NCBI RefSeq assembly: GCF_001552195.1
Contig: NZ_BCQS01000020.1
Span: 62,001-126,000 of the forward strand
Direction: 5' to 3'
From: Actinomadura latina NBRC 106108
GTDB lineage: Bacteria; Actinomycetota; Actinomycetes; Streptosporangiales; Streptosporangiaceae
Length of the DNA: 64,000 bases
A program made the translations under genes and the position numbers. The notes under the pieces are model-generated. The model had not been told where the DNA came from and did no database searches. It saw only the letters and a program-made list of their open reading frames with translations. Every line of letters starts with the position of its first letter. Positions within the stretch are counted from its first letter, which is position 1. Shown here one piece after another: positions 52,874-61,468 of the stretch.

Positions 52874-54367
52874 CTACCTCCGCGACGCGCGGCGCACGGA
52901 TGCCGCCTCATGCGGCAGCGACCGGAATAGGACGCCGCGAATGTGTCTCCTTACATAGTGCGCAGGAGACGGAGGGCGGACCGAGGGCTGCGGAGGGCGG
53001 CGCCGGGAGTCCCCGCCAACCGGTGGCTCCGGGCCCTCGGCAGGCTTCTCTCCTCCCGTCCGCTGCGCACCGTTTTGCACAGGGTTCGGACCACCGTGTG
53101 GGCCCGGCTTCCGGATAAGGACGGGTACCGCGATCCCGATCGCTACGAATGCGGTGGCCACGAGAGCCGCCGCGGACCGGGTCCCGAGGACGGTGATCAC
53201 ATAGCCGCCGGAAAAGGCCCCGAGCGTCACCGCACCCGTTGTGGTGAACCGGTGGACTCCCTCAACTCGGCCCAGAACTCGACGGGGAATGACCTTGCCC
53301 TGGTACACCGCCAGAGCGACGTTGACGTAGGCCCCGATGAAACTGCATGCGCCCCATGCGCACAGGCCGATCAGTGGGTCGCGCGCGGCGGCCACGATCA
53401 CCAGAAGCGGGATCCAGAGCGCAACACAGTACTTGACCGTCTCCACCGGTGTCAGGAGCCGCACCACGGTGGGAGCCGTCAGCGCGCCCAAGAACCCGCT
53501 GACACCGGACGTTGCGAGCATTATGCCGATGACGGATCCGGAGAACCGCCGCTCAGCCTCGACCACCAGCAGGAGAATGGTGATCTGAAAACCGGTGTTC
53601 GCTACCGCGCAGGCACCCAGAGAAACAGAGAGAAAACGGTCACGGTATATCCAGCGAAACCCCTCCTTGAAAGAGTCGAGGACTTTTTCCCGCGACTCCT
53701 CCAGTGACTTCTTTCGTTGCGACTCAAAGGATCGCATGCTAGCTTTTACCCACAGCAGAGAGGCGACCGAGACAACAGAGGTCAATCCATCTAATACATA
53801 TGGGAAAGTGCGCCCGAGAGTGAATAGCAGACCACCGACCGGGCGACCGAAGACAACGGCGATATGATGCCGGGCCTCACTCTTGCCCATCGCATTCTCG
53901 ACCTTGCCGTCCGGGACCACACAACGTACCGCGGCGAGTTCGGCGATTCGAAAGAAGACGGCGCACGAGCCATCGATCACCGCCGCCACCACGAGCATGG
54001 GCCACGGTGCGGCGAGGACCCAGAGCCCGATGACCAGGACGATCGAGTTGAGCACGCGAGCCACCTGGCTGACCATCATGATGCGCCAGCGGTCATAGCG
54101 ATCGACGAGCAGGCCGACCGGCAGGTGGAGGACCAGCCCCGGCAGTGTGCTCGCGGCCGCCACCCAGCCCGCGACGATCGGCGATCCCGTCAACGCCAGG
54201 GCGAGCAGCGGATTCGCCGCAGCGGCACCGATCGTGCCCAACTGGGAGAAGACCGACCCGCTTAGCAGCAAACGAAAATTACGACGCCAGTCATCGTCAT
54301 TCTCGCCATTTGGCTCGGCTTTCCCGCCACCAACGTGAAGGTCCAATCCCGGTGAGGTGGCGGTCAC
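52874..54367 (-). CDS. MFS transporter (EntS/MFS_3-like exporter) in the RiPP island
   Basis: 497 residues with 12 predicted helices. LVDRYDRWRIMMVSQ between helices 2 and 3 is the MFS motif A variant of MFS_3 exporters, and KVIPRRVLGRVEGVHRF follows helix 10. The last ~65 residues are a polar, basic tail. It starts at GTG 54367 behind AGGAGAAG. The middle of the gene (about 53580-53900) is visibly less GC-rich than its neighbours, hinting at transfer. Adjacent to VMAP/MoxR and RiPP genes, export of the modified peptide is a fair guess. Confidence 0.8.
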   Translation of the reverse strand: MTATSPGLDLHVGGGKAEPNGENDDDWRRNFRLLLSGSVFSQLGTIGAAAANPLLALALTGSPIVAGWVAAASTLPGLVLHLPVGLLVDRYDRWRIMMVSQVARVLNSIVLVIGLWVLAAPWPMLVVAAVIDGSCAVFFRIAELAAVRCVVPDGKVENAMGKSEARHHIAVVFGRPVGGLLFTLGRTFPYVLDGLTSVVSVASLLWVKASMRSFESQRKKSLEESREKVLDSFKEGFRWIYRDRFLSVSLGACAVANTGFQITILLLVVEAERRFSGSVIGIMLATSGVSGFLGALTAPTVVRLLTPVETVKYCVALWIPLLVIVAAARDPLIGLCAWGACSFIGAYVNVALAVYQGKVIPRRVLGRVEGVHRFTTTGAVTLGAFSGGYVITVLGTRSAAALVATAFVAIGIAVPVLIRKPGPHGGPNPVQNGAQRTGGEKPAEGPEPPVGGDSRRRPPQPSVRPPSPAHYVRRHIRGVLFRSLPHEAASVRRASRR

Positions 54368-54617
54368 CTTCTGGCTTCTCCTCGTTCCGGACCGTGGTCA
54401 CCACCCCGGCCTCATGACCTTGACCGTTCACGATCGACCTCCCCCAACAAAGGGGGACGTAAAGTCGCGACGGACAAAAAACTCTGCCAGGAGTCCCCCA
54501 AGTAAATCGCCTCTTGCCCTTTCACGATCGGACTAGCGGGTTAACCCGACAGGGCAGGAATACTAGCAGCAGTGGAAATAGGATGGCACCGAAACCACAA
54601 CGATCGGATTACGCAAA
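54368..54617. other. AT-richer intergenic region before the IS target repeat
   Basis: About 250 bp with no convincing gene. Together with the copy-1 repeat (54618-54760) it makes a gap of nearly 400 bp between the MFS start and the IS. It contains the MFS promoter region and is among the lowest-GC DNA in the window. Confidence 0.5.
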
Positions 54618-54760
54618 CCAGACAAAGGAGACTCCGGCCTTTTAGGTCGAAGTCTGTACATATACGGATACTCGTCGCAGAGGGAACACTCGGCGAGATG
54701 AGTACCGGGTGGCTCGCCGAGCTACGCGGTACCGGACAGGGTCCGCTTGGCGATGAGCGC
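54618..54760 (+). repeat. 143-bp direct repeat, copy 1
   Basis: Identical by eye to 56531-56673. It begins CCAGACAAAGGAGACTCCGG and ends TTGGCGATGAGCGC, abutting the left end of the insertion sequence. It carries a second copy of the last 13 codons of the nSTAND gene. Its position is that of a target-site duplication, but far longer than normal. Confidence 0.9.
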
Positions 54761-56529
54761 CTGAGTTGGCTCAATTGGTTAGTGCGTGGCGCGTGGGGTG
54801 TTCAGGGCGTCGAGGATCTTGCGTTGGCGGGTGGTGACGGCGGGCGGGAAGGTCTGCTGGGTGCCGTTGACCGCGATGGTCGCGCTGCGCAGTGGCCGTA
54901 GCTGGCGTACGAGGTTGCGGATCGCGAGCCCGGTGCGGTTCTGGGCCTCGCGGCTGACGGCCAGGGCGGTGAAGACGATAGTGAGGTGGGCTTCGATCGC
55001 GTCGCGGGTGTGGTGGAACATTGGCCGTGCCCTCAGGTCGGTCTTGCTCATCCGGAAGGACTGCTCGACGTGCCACAGGTCGTGGTAGGACGCGATCACC
55101 TCGGCCGCGTCCATGCAGGTGGCGGGGATGTTGGTGACATATCCCTTCAGCCCGACCAGTCTGCGGGCACGGGCCAGTGAGGTTTGGTCGAGGACTCGCT
55201 TGTCCCCGCTGGTCTTGACGAACCTGGTGGTCTTGGCCTTCTTCTCACCCAAGATGACCTCACGGGCACGGTTCTCCTGGATGGTCAGCGTCTTGTTGTC
55301 CCGCGCGGCGCGTTTGGCGGAGTAGGCCCACACCGCCCGCCACGACGCGGTGTGCTCCTGGGGGTTCCAGACCGGTTCGGCCTTCTTGGCGACGTCGTTC
55401 TCAACGATCCGGGAGTTCTTGGGGGTGATGGTGTCGACGACCTGCCCGTCGGTGAAGGCGTCGCCGTGCCAGCGGAAGTGGGAGGCCAGGTCGATGGGGC
55501 GCCTTGGTGGTCCGCGAGCCGACGATGAACTTCAGTGCGGCCTCGTCCAGTGCGGTCAGGTTCTTGGCCGACAGCATCCCCGCATCGGCGACGACCACCA
55601 TGTGTGCCAGGCCGTGGCGTCGGGCGAACTGCTCGATGATCGGCACGATCGTGGTCGTCTCGGCCTGGTCTCCCTCGAAACAGCCGATCTCCAGGGGGAA
55701 CCCGCACCGGTCGACCAGCAGCCCGACCACGATCTGGGGATCGACGCGACGTTCCTTGGAGTAGCCGACCTTGCGCAGGCCGTCCTCGCTCTCGGCCTCG
55801 AAATACAGGGTGGTGACGTCGTAGAGACACAAACTCACGTCACCGGCCCTGGCGGCATGGGCGAAGCAGGCGGTCGCGATCCGGTCGCGGTACTCGGCCG
55901 TCTTGACCTTGCTCAGGGTGCGTTTCATCGTCGCGTAACTCGCCGGCGCGACGCCCAGGTCGGTCAGCACCCGACCGGTGTCCAGCAGGGAGGTCGGCTC
56001 GACGATGCGGGCGATCACCAGGTCGCGGAACACCTCATCGCCCAGCGCGTCGAACCCGAGGCCGGCGTAGACGCCCGCCAGCGATTCGAACAGCACACGC
56101 GACCCGGTCGCCACAACCCGTCCGGCCCCGTCACGAGCACGGGCAGGCTCGTTCCCCAGGTTCTCGAAGAGCGCAGCCTCGCCCGCCGGCTGCGCCAAAC
56201 CGGCCACCGGCACCGCCGGCTCGACGTCCAGGTCCAGCATCACCTGCCCCGGATCGACCAGCAGGCCACGGGCACGCTCGAGCAGCACCCCGAGCTCGGC
56301 CTCGGTGTGTGCCGAGCCGACGTGCTTGAGGATCCGCTGCCGTCCACCGGTGTACTCGGCGATCTGCACCGCCGTCGCTCCCGAAGCCGTACGAACCCGC
56401 CGGATGAACGCCACCCCGCGACCCTACGAGCACCCCGCTCAGTGCGTGAAACCACACTCACCCGAACACGTATCCACAGGTCAACAGGGCTCAAGGTCTG
56501 ACGACATCCAAGCGAGTGAGCCAAGTCAG
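54761..56529 (-). mobile_element. IS1634-family (IS1549-like) insertion sequence
   Basis: About 1.77 kb. The ends carry imperfect inverted repeats, CTGAGTTGGCTCAATTGGTT at 54761-54780 and, on the opposite strand, CTGACTTGGCTCACTCGCTT from 56529, matching at 16 of 20 positions. One transposase gene fills it. Both ends abut 143-bp direct repeats (one extra G at 56530). IS1549 of Mycobacterium smegmatis is known for making unusually long direct repeats on insertion, so this element appears to share that behaviour. Confidence 0.8.
54779..56414 (-). pseudogene. IS1634-family DDE transposase, frameshifted
   Basis: The reading frame from GTG 56414 runs MAFIRRVRTASGATAVQIAE through DVTTLYFE and VVVADAGMLS (DDE acidic residues) to SRTTKAP, then loses the family frame. 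The frame resumes after one extra base in the four-G run at 55496-55499 (+ strand) and continues through WHVEQSFRMSKTDLRARPMF, which holds the last catalytic Glu, to the stop at 54779. The full span is 545 codons plus one base, fitting a single +1 shift. Inactivation, sequencing error or programmed shift are possible. Confidence 0.8.
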
Positions 56530-56530
56530 G

Positions 56531-56673
56531 CCAGACAAAGGAGACTCCGGCCTTTTAGGTCGAAGTCTGTACATATACGGATACTCGTCGCAGAGGGAAC
56601 ACTCGGCGAGATGAGTACCGGGTGGCTCGCCGAGCTACGCGGTACCGGACAGGGTCCGCTTGGCGATGAGCGC
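56531..56673 (+). repeat. 143-bp direct repeat, copy 2
   Basis: Second copy, abutting the right end of the insertion sequence and including the stop codon and last 13 codons of the nSTAND-TPR gene (stop at 56635). The insertion therefore left that gene intact. Confidence 0.9.
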
Positions 56674-58287
56674 TTCGCGGTTGGCGCCGTCCCGTCCGAG
56701 GACGTCCTCGAACACCGCCCGGGCGGCGCGCGTCCGTCCGGCCCGCCCGAGGGCCCGCCCGAGGGCGGTCTGAACCGACAGTTCATGCGGGAGCCGGCCG
56801 GCCGCCGCCCGGAGCTGCCGCACCGCTTCGACGGGGTCGTCCTCCAAGAGGATCCGGCCGATTCCGGTCAGCAGCCAGCCGACCGCGGCATTGTCCGGAA
56901 CCGCCTCGAAGATCGCCGCGGCGTCCCGATAGCGCGCCACGGCCCTGTCGGCGTCCCCGCGCTCGTAAGCGATGTCGCCGAGGAAGGCCGTCATGACGGC
57001 GAGATCCCTCAGATTCCTCTCGCTGCATCCCCGGACCGCCGCTTCCGCGTGGCGGCGCGCCAGTTCGAGATCGCCGTCCGCCAACGCCCGATGCGCCTGG
57101 CGCAGCCGGGCCGAAGGGCCGGGCCTGCGGATCGGGATCGCGGCATCGCCGATCTGCCCGAGCGGTTCGCCGAGCCTGGGGTGCAGGAGCTCGTAATACA
57201 GGCCGCCGTCACGGACCCGAGCCCGGATGAGGTGGGAGTCCTGCACCGCGTCGACGACTGCGCTCGGCACATCCTCGCGGGACCGGGCCGCGGGAACCCC
57301 CGCACGCCCCTGCGGCCCGCCGAACATGGAACGGAACCAGGAGTAGAGGGTGGCCGCCGGGAGGCTGTGGTCCGCGGCGATCGTCGAGAGGTTGTGCGCG
57401 CAGAAATCCTTGAGTGCGAGGTTCACTTCGGCGCGGAGGCGCTCCGCTGCGATCCCGGAATCGCCGGCCAAGTGCTCCCACAGGCGCCCGGTGGCGAGTT
57501 GCAGCAGCACCGGCTGGACGCGCGAGGTGGTCTGCACGCCGCTCCCCGCCCGTACCGTCCGCAGTTCGTGGACCAGAGCCCCGGCGGCGGTCTCACCGGA
57601 ACGCCCGGTCAGGCCGAGCGGCTCGACCACTTCGTACGCCGCTTCGGGGGTCAGTGGCTCAAGCGCATAGGTGGCGGGCGGCTCCTGGCCCAGCCGGGCA
57701 GCGAACTCCACCGCCTCGCCGAGCGCGTCGTCACGGACGACGAGCAGCAGGTGCAAGTCGGGGAGTTCATGCATGGCCGTCGCCAGCTCATCGAGGAAGC
57801 TCCGGCGGTGTCGTTCGCGCCGGCCGGACCTGCGCAGCATGACTTCCGCCCCGTCGATGGCACCGAGCATCGGCGGTTGGCGGTCGAACCCGTCCATGCG
57901 GCGCTGCCTGCGCAGGAACGTCCCGATCGTCACCTCGGAGACATGGACGGGTGATGCACGCGTGTACCACGAGGCGAGCACGGCGAGCCGGAACGGATCG
58001 TGGTCGGCCAGCGCGGCGACGGGGAACGCCGGCCGGTACGCCATGTGCGCTATCGGGAGGACGTGTGCGCCCTCGCCTCTCAGTAACGGGACGGTGCCCG
58101 CGCACAGCAACGAGGTTTTGCCGACACCGGCGCCGCCATGAAGAACAACGAGCCGATTACTCGCCCACATCATGGCGACATCGCGGGTCTCCCGGCCCCT
58201 GCCGCGGAACATCTCCCGATCGGCCTCGTCGTAAGCGCGCATGCCCACATGGGGACTCTGCGGGCCGAGCGGAGACTGCGCGATCAT
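56635..58287 (-). CDS. nSTAND-type NTPase with C-terminal TPR
   Basis: 550 residues. P-loop GGAGVGKT is at 51-58 and a Walker B-like MLGAIDGAEVML near 140. A STAND helical/winged region (ELLHPRLGEPLGQIGDA) is followed by about four TPR units from ~385 to the end (RQAHRALADGDLELARRHAE, AYERGDADRAVARYRDAA). STAND proteins are ATP-switched sensors common in conflict systems. It starts at ATG 58287 and lies 147 nt downstream of the peptide gene at 58435, probably co-transcribed. Its extreme 3' end is duplicated by the IS insertion. Confidence 0.8.
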   Translation of the reverse strand: MIAQSPLGPQSPHVGMRAYDEADREMFRGRGRETRDVAMMWASNRLVVLHGGAGVGKTSLLCAGTVPLLRGEGAHVLPIAHMAYRPAFPVAALADHDPFRLAVLASWYTRASPVHVSEVTIGTFLRRQRRMDGFDRQPPMLGAIDGAEVMLRRSGRRERHRRSFLDELATAMHELPDLHLLLVVRDDALGEAVEFAARLGQEPPATYALEPLTPEAAYEVVEPLGLTGRSGETAAGALVHELRTVRAGSGVQTTSRVQPVLLQLATGRLWEHLAGDSGIAAERLRAEVNLALKDFCAHNLSTIAADHSLPAATLYSWFRSMFGGPQGRAGVPAARSREDVPSAVVDAVQDSHLIRARVRDGGLYYELLHPRLGEPLGQIGDAAIPIRRPGPSARLRQAHRALADGDLELARRHAEAAVRGCSERNLRDLAVMTAFLGDIAYERGDADRAVARYRDAAAIFEAVPDNAAVGWLLTGIGRILLEDDPVEAVRQLRAAAGRLPHELSVQTALGRALGRAGRTRAARAVFEDVLGRDGANREALIAKRTLSGTA

Positions 58288-58434
58288 CGTTCCGTCCCAT
58301 GACCAGGCACCCGTTGGCAGATGGTGCCGACTGGCTCACCCGAGCGTAACGCACGGCCAGTCGAAACGGCCGGGTAATGCGACGGAAGAACACCGGTCCC
58401 GACCATCCGAAAAGCGCGAGTCGGTCAACCGCTA

Positions 58435-58656
58435 TTAGCCGTCGGCCCGCACGAGGGCGTCCTCGGCGCGCCATGCCCCGTCATCGAGCGCGACACCCGG
58501 GCCTCCCGGGCCGTGAGCGCAATTATTGTCGAACGAGCGTCCCAGTGAACCGCGCCTGGTCAACTCCATTCGCATCCGCTGAAGACCGGGGCTCGGGGTG
58601 ACCTGGGATCCTGCCGGGACATCATCGCTGGACAGTAGGAAGCTGGGCTTCAGCAT
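58435..58656 (-). CDS. Candidate RiPP precursor with internal SFDNNC motif
   Basis: A 73-residue ORF from ATG 58656 with GGGAGA 5 nt upstream, a strong start signal. It reads MLKPSFLLSSDDVPAGSQVT, then RGSLGRSFDNNCAHGPGG (35-52) and a 21-residue acidic tail. The FDN triplet matches the FDN at the C-terminus of the precursor at 44706. Here it is followed by Asn-Cys and a longer tail, so it is not a canonical FxSxx-COOH end. A second FxsB lies at 61469 and an FxsT starts divergently at 58925. I call it a precursor from motif and context. Confidence 0.55.
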   Translation of the reverse strand: MLKPSFLLSSDDVPAGSQVTPSPGLQRMRMELTRRGSLGRSFDNNCAHGPGGPGVALDDGAWRAEDALVRADG

Positions 58657-58924
58657 CGTCTCTCCCTGCCGTGGGCACCGCTGCGACTTCGTCGCCGGAT
58701 CACGTCGAGCCGCCGTCACCATGATTTCAGACGGAAGGCTTCGCCGCCAGACGCTATCCGCCTCGCCAAATCGGGCAGCCAAGGAGGAGGATCGCGGGGG
58801 ACCGAAATCCGTGGGCGGCTCAGTGTAATCTGACACATATCTAAACCGCCGACTTCAATATACTGTCTTGGTTGACGCATTTGTTTGACGGCGACGTGAT
58901 GCGGCTTGCTCCACAGGATTCAGC
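58657..58924. other. Divergent intergenic region between peptide and fxsT genes
   Basis: 268 bp with a clear AT-rich stretch (about 58825-58900) containing likely promoters for both directions. The minus-strand frame stays open to 58836, but the ribosome site supports the internal ATG at 58656. Confidence 0.45.
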
Positions 58925-61462
58925 GTGACGCAAGGGGATCGAGTGATCAATACGCAACCCGACCCATCACCAAGGATTCCCCAGGTCTGGGGCAAGGTCC
59001 CTCCCCGGAACAAGAACTTCACCGGCCGCACGGATCTGCTCGCACGGCTGCGCGCAGGTCTGGGCGGCCGGGTAACGGCGGTGCTGCCGCACGCCTTGCA
59101 CGGACTCGGTGGCGTGGGAAAGACCCACATGGCGGTCGAGTACGCCCATCGCTACCAATCCGACTACGACCTCGTCTGGTGGATCCCCGCGGACCAGCCC
59201 GTCCTGGTGCGGTCCTCGCTGGCGAGTCTGGCGCCGCGCCTCGGCCTTCCATCGGCCTCGGTGAGCGGCGTCGAGGAGGCGGCCAACGCCGTGCTGGAGG
59301 CGCTGCGCCGGGGGGAGCCCTATACCGACTGGCTGTTGATCTTTGACAACGCCGACGAGCCGGAGGAACTCTCCGACATCCTGCCGCAGGGCCCTGGGCA
59401 CGTGCTGATCACGTCGCGCAACCACCGCTGGGCGGGTGTCGTCGACGCCGTTCCGATCGACGTGTTCAGCCGCAAGGAAAGCCTGGAGTTCCTCACCAAG
59501 CGGGTGCCGCGCGGGATGACCCCCGAAGACGCGGACCGGCTCGCCGAGGAACTCGGAGACCTTCCGCTCGCCCTGGAGCAGGCCGGCGCACTCCACGCCG
59601 AGACCGGAATCGCGGTATCGGAGTATCTGCAACTCTTGGCGCAGCGCACGAGCCAGTTGCTGTCTCAGGGCAAGCCGAGCGAGTATCCCGCGTCGATGAC
59701 GGCCGCCTGGGCGCTCTCGGTCGCCAGCCTCGAGGAGAAACTGCCCGAGGCGCTAGATCTCCTGCGCTACTGCTCGTTCTTCGGTCCCGAGCCGATTCCG
59801 AGAGACGCCTTCAGCAGGGTCCTCCCGGGGCTGGGCCCGCAACTCTCCGGCCTCATCGCCGACCCCATCCGGCTCGGCCGGGCCATCGGTGAGCTAGGGC
59901 GCTTCGCGCTCGCCCGGCTGGACATTCCCGCCCGGACGATGCAGGTGCACCGGCTGATCCAGGCCCTCGTCCGCGACGAACTGCCGGAAGCGGAGCAGAA
60001 CCGGCTCCGCCATGAGGTTCACCTGCTGCTGGCCAACTACATCCCGTCCGACCCGGGCAACGCCGGCAACTGGGACACTTATCTGAACGCTCTCGGGCAC
60101 CTGGAGCCGGCCGGAGTGGCCCGCTGCCAGGAACCGGCGGTACGTGAACTAGCACTGAACATGATCACGTTTCTGTACGCCTCGGCCGACTACCTCTCAG
60201 CCCAGGGTTTCGTGCAGTCGTTCATCGAGAACTGGTCGGCGGCCTCCGGCCCCGATCACGAGAACGTCCTGGAACTGAAGGTGCAACTCGGCAACCTCTT
60301 GCGCGAACTGGGCCAGTACGACGAGGCTGCCAGACACGACTCGGAGACGCACCAGGCAGCCGAGAAGGCTCTCGGCCGCGATCACGACACGACCCTGCGC
60401 GCACTGCGCGGACGGGCGGCGGACCTCAGAGCGAGCGGCGATTTCCAGCAGGCGCACGAGATCGATGAGGAGGCGCTGCGCCGGTTCCGGTCGAAGTCCG
60501 GAGAGAAGGACTGGAACACCTGGCGCGCCGCCAACAGCGTTGCGCTGGACCACGGTCTCAAGAGCGACTACCAGAACGCTCGGACGCTCCTCGAAGAGGT
60601 GATCCGCGGGATCCGTGCGAGCGACCCGTCCCCCAACCCCGCCTCATACCTCAACATCTACACCGGGCTGGCGAGGGCGGTACGGCTCAGCGGGGACTTC
60701 TCCGAGGCCTGCGACCTCGGCGAGGACGCCTACGCCTACGGCGTCGAGCACCTCGGCCCCGAACACGCCTGGACGTTGCGCACCGGCAAGGACCTGGCCA
60801 TCGCATCGCGCAGAGCGGGAGACTACGACCGCGCCCTGGAGCTCGCCGAAGATATTCATCAGCGCTATGTGCGAATCTTCGGGCTCGACCATCCCGACAC
60901 GCTGGCGGCCGCGATCTGCTTGGCGAACATCCGGCGCACGATCGGCCAACTCCAGGAGGCGCTGCTGCTCGCCGATGACACCGTCCGCCGCTATCCGCGC
61001 ATCTACACCTCCGAGCACCCCTATTTCCACGCCTGTGCGGGGAACCTGGCCATCCTGCGGCGCATCACCGGCGACCCGGGGGTCGCAAGGAAGATCAACG
61101 AGGAGGCGCTGACGGGGCTGGAACTGAAACTCGGACGGGACCACCACTACTCCCTCACCGTCGCCGTCAACCTGGCAGGCGACCTGACCGACCTCGGCGA
61201 GACGGAACCGGCGTACCGGCTGTGCGCCGGCAGTCTCCGTCGGCTTCAGGCGCTGCTGGGCGACACCCACCCGACGACCCTGACGGCAGCGGCGAACACC
61301 GTCGTGAATCTACGGGCTCTCGGCAGGGAGGATGAGGCTGCGGAATTGTTCTCCACGACCGAGGAGGGCTACCGCCGCACGCTCACCCTCGATCACCCGG
61401 ACGCCCAGGTGTTCCTGGAAGGACGCAGGCTGGACGCCGACTTCGACCCGCCGCCGATCTGA
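58925..61462 (+). CDS. fxsT: FxSxx-COOH system tetratricopeptide repeat protein (NB-ARC-TPR)
   Basis: 845 residues. The opening PRIPQVWGKVPPRNKNFTGR is typical of FxsT proteins. The NB-ARC domain follows, with P-loop GLGGVGKT at 60-67 and Walker B LLIFDNADEP. From ~380 to the end are long-spaced TPR units (LGRDHDTTLRALRG, FGLDHPDTLAAAICL, LGDTHPTTLTAAANT). It aligns with residues ~560-1384 of the protein at 46140 but lacks the vWA part. GTG 58925 or 58943 could be the start. It is convergent, 6 bp apart, with the second FxsB gene. Confidence 0.85.
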   Translation: MTQGDRVINTQPDPSPRIPQVWGKVPPRNKNFTGRTDLLARLRAGLGGRVTAVLPHALHGLGGVGKTHMAVEYAHRYQSDYDLVWWIPADQPVLVRSSLASLAPRLGLPSASVSGVEEAANAVLEALRRGEPYTDWLLIFDNADEPEELSDILPQGPGHVLITSRNHRWAGVVDAVPIDVFSRKESLEFLTKRVPRGMTPEDADRLAEELGDLPLALEQAGALHAETGIAVSEYLQLLAQRTSQLLSQGKPSEYPASMTAAWALSVASLEEKLPEALDLLRYCSFFGPEPIPRDAFSRVLPGLGPQLSGLIADPIRLGRAIGELGRFALARLDIPARTMQVHRLIQALVRDELPEAEQNRLRHEVHLLLANYIPSDPGNAGNWDTYLNALGHLEPAGVARCQEPAVRELALNMITFLYASADYLSAQGFVQSFIENWSAASGPDHENVLELKVQLGNLLRELGQYDEAARHDSETHQAAEKALGRDHDTTLRALRGRAADLRASGDFQQAHEIDEEALRRFRSKSGEKDWNTWRAANSVALDHGLKSDYQNARTLLEEVIRGIRASDPSPNPASYLNIYTGLARAVRLSGDFSEACDLGEDAYAYGVEHLGPEHAWTLRTGKDLAIASRRAGDYDRALELAEDIHQRYVRIFGLDHPDTLAAAICLANIRRTIGQLQEALLLADDTVRRYPRIYTSEHPYFHACAGNLAILRRITGDPGVARKINEEALTGLELKLGRDHHYSLTVAVNLAGDLTDLGETEPAYRLCAGSLRRLQALLGDTHPTTLTAAANTVVNLRALGREDEAAELFSTTEEGYRRTLTLDHPDAQVFLEGRRLDADFDPPPI

Positions 61463-61468
61463 CGCAGA

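Noticed and set aside
58657..58836. 60-codon upstream extension of the SFDNNC peptide frame
   Set aside because: The ATG at 58656 has a strong ribosome site, and the upstream part is AT-rich promoter-like DNA with no start signal.
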